From Streptomyces venezuelae (GTDB taxonomy: Bacteria > Actinomycetota > Actinomycetes > Streptomycetales > Streptomycetaceae), in assembly GCF_008642335.1 (NCBI RefSeq), contig NZ_CP029191.1, forward strand, positions 6,820,001 through 6,884,000: DNA of 64,000 nucleotides. Direction: 5' to 3'. The position numbers were made by a program, and so were the translations under genes. Below, piece after piece: positions 59,354 to 64,000 of this stretch; the stretch's first letter is position 1, and every line of letters begins with the position of its first letter. The notes under the pieces are model-generated. The model ran no database searches. It was not told the DNA's origin and saw nothing but the letters and a program-made list of their open reading frames with translations.

Positions 59354-59785
59354 GTGGAGGATGCCGTGGGCACCGCCGTCGTGGGCGCCGTACGCGTCGC
59401 GGCGATCGCCAGTCTGACGCCCCTGGAGGAGCTGGAGGCCGACCCCTTCCTGGTCGACTCGCGCAGCCAGCACGCGATGTGCGCGCGGTGGGCCGCCGCG
59501 CAGGGGTACGTGATCACGCGCGAACTCGTCGTACGGGGGCTGCGCGCCGATCACGCCGTGCTGTGGGGCGACGTCGAGGCCGGCCTCGTCGACCTCTTCG
59601 TCGTACCGAGCCGCCGGGTCCTGGAGCGGGCGCTGAGGTCCGCGGACGAGTTCACGGCGGAGTGTGCGCGGCGGGGGGTGCGGGTCGAGACGGCGGGGCT
59701 CGCGGAGCCGGCGTACGACTCCCGCATGAAGGCGAGTGTTCATCGGCGGCTGTCCATGCCGACGGCCGGGTACGACGGGTGCTGA
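59354..59785 (+). CDS. Hypothetical protein (weak resolvase-like resemblance)
   Basis: The 143-aa protein reads VRVAAIASLTPLEELEADPFL, then SQHAMCARWAAAQGYVITRELV and FVVPSRRVLERALRS. The order recalls the N-terminal half of serine recombinases, but the catalytic YARxS motif and DNA-binding half are missing, so the likeness may be chance. GTG 59354 follows AGGGGGA by 4 nt; the frame upstream is open to 59285. A cluster of hairpin repeats follows directly. Confidence 0.6.
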   Translation: MEDAVGTAVVGAVRVAAIASLTPLEELEADPFLVDSRSQHAMCARWAAAQGYVITRELVVRGLRADHAVLWGDVEAGLVDLFVVPSRRVLERALRSADEFTAECARRGVRVETAGLAEPAYDSRMKASVHRRLSMPTAGYDGC

Positions 59786-59797
59786 CCGGGCCCTCTT

Positions 59798-59901
59798 CGC
59801 CGCTCCGCGGCGAGGCCGTGCGCCGCTCCGCGGCGGTCTCCCACCCGCCCGCCCGTACTCCGCGCCCGAGCACCCGGTAAATCTCCGCCGCTCCGCGGCG
59901 G
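59798..59901. repeat. Three copies of a 15-bp hairpin repeat
   Basis: CGCCGCTCCGCGGCG occurs at 59798-59812, 59821-59835 and 59886-59900 (the last extended by one base pair). Each copy folds into a CGCCGC/GCGGCG stem with a TCC loop. The first copies lie after the hypothetical gene stop, the last 46 nt before the next GTG. They may act as terminators, transcript-end stabilisers or REP-like elements. Confidence 0.8.
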
Positions 59902-59946
59902 TATGGCACGCTGGGGGCGAAATCGGGGGTCGGGAAAGGCAGTGAC

Positions 59947-62073
59947 GTGGGGCGATGGCGGAGAGTCGGAAGCGCCCTGTGGCGCGTCGTGGCGGTATGG
60001 GCCGTCAGCACGCTGACGATGCTCGTGCTCGCCGGCATCCTCCCGGACTTCAAGCTCCAGTCGGACGACGGCGACAGCGCCACCCGTATCGCGGTCACCG
60101 CCGCGTTCGGCGCCGGCGCGTTCGGACTGCTCTCGGTGCTCGTGTGGCCGCTGCTCGTGCGGGCCCTGCTGCTCGTGCCCGCGCTCGTGCTCGGCGTGCT
60201 CGCGTTCTTCCTCAACGGGTCCTTGCTGCTGCTCGCGCTGAGCCTCATCCCGGAGGGGCGCGGCGAGGCCGGTGCCGAGACCGCCGTCGTGGTCGCCGCC
60301 GTGATGTCCGCCGTCGCCTCGGCGACCGGCGGCGCGCTCGCCGTGCGGGACGACGACGCGTACCGGCGGCGGCTGTACCGGCTCGCCGACCGGCGGCGGC
60401 GCCGAGGCATCGACGGGACGCCCGGGCCCGCCACCCCCGGCACCGTCTTCATCCAGCTCGACGGGGTCGGGCACGACGTCCTGACCAGCGCCGTCGGGCG
60501 AGGGCTCATGCCCACGGTCGGGCGCTGGCTGGGGGACACGGGGGGCACCCACCGGCTCACCCCGTGGCGCACCGACTGGTCCAGTCAGACCGGGGCCAGT
60601 CAGCTCGGCATCCTGCACGGTTCCAATCACGACGTGCCCGCGTTCCGGTGGTACGAGAAGGACACCGGCGAGGTCATGGTCAGCAATCGGCCCGCCTCCG
60701 CCGTGGAGCTGCAGCGCCGGGCCGTCGAACGGACCGGTGACGGCGGGCTCCTCACCGTGGACGGCGCGAGCCGCGGCAACCTGTTCAGCGGGGGCGCCGA
60801 GCAGCTCGCCCTCGTGCTGTCCGTGGCGGCGAGGCGAGGGAAGGAGAACCGGTCGCGGGCCGGGTACTTCGCGTACTTCTCCGATCCCGCCAACGCCGTC
60901 CGTACCGCGCTCTCCTTCGTCGCGGAGGTCTTCCGCGAGATCGGCGAGTCCACGGGCGCCCGGTTCAAGCGGCGCCGCCCGCGGGTGAGCCGCGGTGGCC
61001 TGTATCCGTTCATCCGCGCCTTCGCGACCGTCGTCGAGCGTGATGTCGTCGTCGCGGCCGTCATCGGGGACATGCTCGCGGGGCGCAGCGCGGTCTACGC
61101 CGACCTCGTCGCGTACGACGAAGTGGCGCACCACTCCGGTCCTTCCGGGAAGGACGTCGACAAGGTGCTGCGGCGGCTCGACCGGTCGCTCGCGCTCCTC
61201 GACCAGGTCAGGGAGCACGCACCGCGCGCCTATCGGATCGTGGTGCTCTCCGACCACGGGCAGAGCCCCGGCGAGACGTTCCGCACCCGCTACGGCCTGA
61301 CGCTCGGCGATCTCGTCCGGGCCGGCTGCGGGCTTCCCGTGCCGCGCAAGGCGCAGCGCACGCACAGCGGCGCGGAGGCCAGGGCGGCCGTGCGGGCCGC
61401 GCTGCGCAGGCCCGTGGAGGAGGGCGCGGAGCAGCGCAGGCCGGTGCGCCGCGCCGAGCCGATCGTGCTGGCGTCCGGGAATCTCGGGCTCGTGTCGTTC
61501 CCCGACGTGCGGCACCGCATGACGCGCGAGGAGATCGACCTCAGGCATCCGGCGCTGCTCCCGACGCTCGCCAACCATCCGGGCGTCGGGTTTCTGCTCG
61601 TACGCAGCGCGGCGCGGGGCGCGCTGGTGCTCGGGGCGCGCGGCGCCGAGGTGTATCTGGACGAGGCGCCGACCGACCTCGGGCCGCTCGCCGACTTCGG
61701 GCCGGGGGCGGCGGAGGCCGTGCGGCGCACCGACGGTTTTCCGCACGTCGCGGACATCATGGTCAACTCCTGGTACGACCCGGACGAGGGCGAGGTGCTC
61801 GCCTTCGAGGAGCAGATCGGGTCGCACGGCGGGCTCGGCGGGGCGCAGTCCCGGCCGTTCCTGCTGTCGCCGCTCGTGCTGGGCGATCCGGTGGCGGACG
61901 GCGAGGAGCTGGTCGGCGCCGAGCAGGTCCACCGCGTACTGCGGGGGTGGCTGGGGGAGGGGTCGGGGCCCGAGGTGCCCATGTCCGCCGACGTGAACGA
62001 TTCCCTGTCCGGCGCGCCGGGCGGCACAGCTTTTACTGTTCCCGACCGCGCCGTGCAGGACAAAACACTCTGA
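59947..62073 (+). CDS. Holin-like membrane domain fused to alkaline-phosphatase-superfamily domain
   Basis: The 708-aa protein has four hydrophobic helices (about 12-30, 50-70, 75-100 and 115-135), often labelled phage holin 4-like, then an alkaline-phosphatase-fold domain. The domain carries VFIQLDGVGHDV, candidate nucleophile Thr in GLMPTVGRWL, VAYDEVAHHSGPS, VVLSDHGQSP and IGSHGGLGG as metal-site motifs. It is likely a membrane-bound phosphodiesterase or phosphatase. GTG 59947 follows AAAGG by 7 nt. Nothing suggests lysis activity. The APC permease follows after 83 nt. Confidence 0.85.
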   Translation: MGRWRRVGSALWRVVAVWAVSTLTMLVLAGILPDFKLQSDDGDSATRIAVTAAFGAGAFGLLSVLVWPLLVRALLLVPALVLGVLAFFLNGSLLLLALSLIPEGRGEAGAETAVVVAAVMSAVASATGGALAVRDDDAYRRRLYRLADRRRRRGIDGTPGPATPGTVFIQLDGVGHDVLTSAVGRGLMPTVGRWLGDTGGTHRLTPWRTDWSSQTGASQLGILHGSNHDVPAFRWYEKDTGEVMVSNRPASAVELQRRAVERTGDGGLLTVDGASRGNLFSGGAEQLALVLSVAARRGKENRSRAGYFAYFSDPANAVRTALSFVAEVFREIGESTGARFKRRRPRVSRGGLYPFIRAFATVVERDVVVAAVIGDMLAGRSAVYADLVAYDEVAHHSGPSGKDVDKVLRRLDRSLALLDQVREHAPRAYRIVVLSDHGQSPGETFRTRYGLTLGDLVRAGCGLPVPRKAQRTHSGAEARAAVRAALRRPVEEGAEQRRPVRRAEPIVLASGNLGLVSFPDVRHRMTREEIDLRHPALLPTLANHPGVGFLLVRSAARGALVLGARGAEVYLDEAPTDLGPLADFGPGAAEAVRRTDGFPHVADIMVNSWYDPDEGEVLAFEEQIGSHGGLGGAQSRPFLLSPLVLGDPVADGEELVGAEQVHRVLRGWLGEGSGPEVPMSADVNDSLSGAPGGTAFTVPDRAVQDKTL

Positions 62074-62156
62074 TTTGTGGCAGCGACCGCCGTGCCCGAC
62101 CATGTCTTCCGCCCGGCGATCCCGGGCGCCGGGCACGACGAGAGGCGCACCACCCC

Positions 62157-63563
62157 ATGCACGACACCGGAACCGTGGCACCGTCGGATCCGGCCCCCGA
62201 CCAGGGAGAACCCGGGGAGGGTCACTCCGCGCAGGGTGCGAGCAGGCACGCCCGGCGCTTCGGACTTCCGATCGCCACCTGCCTCGTCATGGGGAACATC
62301 ATCGGCGGCGGCATCTTCCTGCTCCCGGCCTCCGTCGCCCCGTTCGGCACGATCAGCCTCGTCGCGTTCGCCGTCCTGACCGCGGGCGCCATCGCCCTCG
62401 CGCTGGTCTTCGGACGGCTCGCCCAGCGCGATCCGCGGACCGGCGGACCGTACGTCTACGCCCGCGCCGCGTTCGGCGACTTCGCGGGGTTCCTGGCCGC
62501 CTGGTCGTACTGGATCACCACCTGGGTGTCCAACGCCGCGCTGGCCGTCGCCGCCGTCGGCTATCTCGACGTCCTGATCCCGGTCAACGACCACAAGTGG
62601 TCGGCCTGTGCGGCCGCGCTGGTCCTGCAACTGCTGCCGGCGCTCGCGAACTTCGCGGGCACGCGGTACGTGGGCGCCGTCCAGCTGGTCGCCACCGTCC
62701 TGAAGTTCGTGCCGCTGCTGCTCGTCGCGGTCGGCGGTCTCTTCTTCTTCGACAGCGCCAACCTCGGGCCGTTCCAGGCGAGCGACGACAGCCCGACGGG
62801 CGCTGTCTCGGCCGCCGCCGCGATCCTGCTCTTCTCCTACCTGGGCGTGGAGTCCGCCGCCGTCAGCGCCGGCGAGGTGCGCGACCCGCGCCGCAATGTC
62901 GGGCGCGCCACCATCCTCGGCACCCTCGGTGCGGCCGTCGTGTATCTGCTCGGCACGCTCGCCGTCTTCGGGACGGTCGCGCACGAAAAGCTGGTGGCGT
63001 CCACCGCGCCCTTCTCGGACGCCGTCGACGTGATGTTCGGAGGCTCCTGGGGCGGCACCGCGGTCGCCTGCGCCGCGCTCGTCTCGATGGTCGGCGCCCT
63101 CAACGGATGGACGCTCCTGAGCGCGCAGACGCCGTACGCGGCCGCCCAGGACGGGCTGTTCCCGAGCGCGTTCGGGAAGAAGAAGCGCGGGGTGCCGACG
63201 GTCGGCGTCCTGGTCACCGTCGTCCTCGCCTCGCTGCTCACCGTCTACAACTACACGGCGGGCTCGGGCGGCGTCTTCGAGTCCCTCGTCCTGATCACCA
63301 CGTTCACGGCGACGGTGCCCTACCTCCTGGCCACCGCCGCGCAGATCTACTTCCTGGTGTCCGGGCAGCGCGACCGCGTGCACCGGGGGCGTCTGGTGCG
63401 GGACTCGGTCCTCGCGGGCGCCGCGTTCGCGTTCTCCATGTGGCTGGTCGCCGGGTCCGGGTACGCGGCCGTCTACCAGGGCGTGCTGTTCCTCTTCGTG
63501 GGCGTGCTCGTCTACGCGTGGATGGCGGCCCGCAAGCAGCGGGCCGCCACCGAAGGCCACTGA
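62157..63563 (+). CDS. APC family amino acid permease/antiporter
   Basis: The 468-aa protein has about twelve transmembrane segments with the APC motif CLVMGNIIGGGIFLLPASVAPFG split by Gly-rich bends, GGPYVYARAAFGDFAGFLAAW and VSNAALAVAAVGYLDVL. The later FSYLGVESAAVSAGEVRDPRRN is typical of AdiC/PotE-like antiporters. It probably exchanges a basic amino acid or polyamine. ATG 62157 is preceded by GAGAGG at about 12 nt, a loose site. Confidence 0.88.
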   Translation: MHDTGTVAPSDPAPDQGEPGEGHSAQGASRHARRFGLPIATCLVMGNIIGGGIFLLPASVAPFGTISLVAFAVLTAGAIALALVFGRLAQRDPRTGGPYVYARAAFGDFAGFLAAWSYWITTWVSNAALAVAAVGYLDVLIPVNDHKWSACAAALVLQLLPALANFAGTRYVGAVQLVATVLKFVPLLLVAVGGLFFFDSANLGPFQASDDSPTGAVSAAAAILLFSYLGVESAAVSAGEVRDPRRNVGRATILGTLGAAVVYLLGTLAVFGTVAHEKLVASTAPFSDAVDVMFGGSWGGTAVACAALVSMVGALNGWTLLSAQTPYAAAQDGLFPSAFGKKKRGVPTVGVLVTVVLASLLTVYNYTAGSGGVFESLVLITTFTATVPYLLATAAQIYFLVSGQRDRVHRGRLVRDSVLAGAAFAFSMWLVAGSGYAAVYQGVLFLFVGVLVYAWMAARKQRAATEGH

Positions 63564-63576
63564 AAGCCGGTCGCAC

Positions 63577-64000
63577 CTACCTCGCCAGCGGCGCGACGAC
63601 CCAGCGGCGTGTCTTGAACATGCTGTCCCGCGAGCCGAGCTCGATCAGCTTGCGGGCCGCCGGATAGGCCTCGTTGCCCTCCAGCTCATAGCCGACCTCG
63701 AACGTGCCGGGCACATCCGTGACCTGCGGCTGCGGTGCGGCCGCCGCCCGCTGTCCGGGCTCGTCGGCGGTGACCGCGGCGAGCTCGGCGAGCAGCTTCC
63801 GCTGCGCCGCGTCGAGCGCCTTGCGCGGGTCCCGCTCCAGCGGCGCCGCCGTGGCCTTGCCGCCCTTGGGCGGCGGGGGCGACACCTCCGTGCTCGGCTC
63901 GCGCGTGACGCCGGTGGCCCGGCGCGTCGCGATCTGCGCCTGGACGGCGGTGCCGTCGTTGTCGAGACCGACCCGGATCAGACCGCGTCCCGGAGTGATG
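63577..64000 (-). CDS. Probable FtsK/SpoIIIE-type ATPase C-terminus (partial)
   Basis: The open frame enters from the right edge as ITPGRGLIRVGLDNDG, followed by TAVQAQIATRR. It continues through a Pro/Ala/Lys linker (PPPPKGGKATAAPLERDP) to the end KTRRWVVAPLAR. PGRGLIRVG followed by a strand is like the C-terminal strand of FtsK/SpoIIIE or EccC ATPases, so a DNA- or protein-translocating ATPase is the best guess. The ATPase core would lie outside the window. A GTG at 63885 inside the frame is not the start. It converges on the permease gene 13 nt away. Confidence 0.5.
   Translation of the reverse strand, partial: ITPGRGLIRVGLDNDGTAVQAQIATRRATGVTREPSTEVSPPPPKGGKATAAPLERDPRKALDAAQRKLLAELAAVTADEPGQRAAAAPQPQVTDVPGTFEVGYELEGNEAYPAARKLIELGSRDSMFKTRRWVVAPLAR

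Noticed and set aside
59354..59785. Serine recombinase, hence a mobile element
   Set aside because: No catalytic motif, no DNA-binding half and no flanking repeats of transposon type. The resemblance is weak.
1..64000. tRNA, rRNA, riboswitch or CRISPR
   Set aside because: No cloverleaf-like sequence, rRNA segment, spaced repeat array or recognisable riboswitch core was found by eye. A covariance-model search would be decisive.

Overview
The window is high-GC actinobacterial DNA, almost certainly from a Streptomyces chromosome. Codon third positions are nearly all G or C, many genes start at GTG or TTG, and 1-8 nt gene overlaps are common. The complete ten-gene gas vesicle cluster (gvpO-A-F-G-Y-Z-J-L-S-K) and a 25-codon bL37 ribosomal protein gene fit that assignment. 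I see no rRNA, tRNA, CRISPR array, insertion sequence or prophage. It reads as ordinary chromosomal arm or accessory DNA with about 60 protein genes.

Layout. 1-2681: a sugar-acid module, with an enolase-superfamily dehydratase (cut by the left edge) divergent from an IclR regulator and an SMP-30 lactonase. 2684-9949: a candidate metallophore island, with a minus-strand operon (cysteine-synthase-like PLP enzyme, DUF4213/DUF364 protein, MFS exporter, metal-chelate ABC permease, ATPase and lipoprotein) divergent from a PduX-like GHMP kinase. A 15-bp Zur-type box sits between the two arms, and a truncated Fur/Zur-like reading frame follows the kinase. 10044-14050: a flavodoxin-like oxidoreductase, then a translationally coupled copper operon (Met/His-rich small membrane protein, CopA ATPase, PCu(A)C protein). 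14176-19316: four peptidase genes (M55, M20, S9, S66) packed as an operon, plausibly for D-amino-acid or muropeptide recycling. 19456-25149: a secreted CocE-type hydrolase, a LapA-domain protein, an acetyltransferase, an arginase-family protein with altered metal ligands and a DUF5107 protein. 25168-29858: a secreted amidohydrolase, VOC proteins, an FCD-type GntR regulator with matching operators, bL37 and small membrane-associated proteins. 29892-36206: an enolase-superfamily enzyme, an NDH-2/transketolase gene pair, a membrane protein and a stand-alone LigD-type polymerase.

36254-41670 is the gas vesicle operon, preceded by a candidate SigB/SigF-type promoter. 41699-49539 holds a methyltransferase, a PAP2-diacylglycerol kinase fusion, an ABC-F ATPase, a secreted tripeptidyl aminopeptidase-like hydrolase, small proteins and a Ppx/GppA phosphatase. 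49558-55532 is a stress and signalling group: DJ-1/PfpI, CBS-pair protein, TPP enzyme, SigB/SigF-family sigma factor, PAS-GAF sensor and GAF-ANTAR protein. 55672-63563 holds an aminotransferase-fold protein without the PLP lysine, a squalene/phytoene synthase-like protein, a DedA/MBL pair, a cluster of hairpin repeats, a holin-like/alkaline-phosphatase membrane protein and an APC amino acid permease. The right edge cuts a probable FtsK-like C-terminus.

The most promising candidate for an undescribed system is 2684-9949. A threonine-kinase-like GHMP enzyme, a SbnA/cysteine-synthase-like enzyme and a putative metal-chelation protein are linked to an exporter and a chelate importer under what looks like zinc control. 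That would be a short NRPS-independent zincophore pathway. Function assignments rest on motifs read by eye; no database search was possible.
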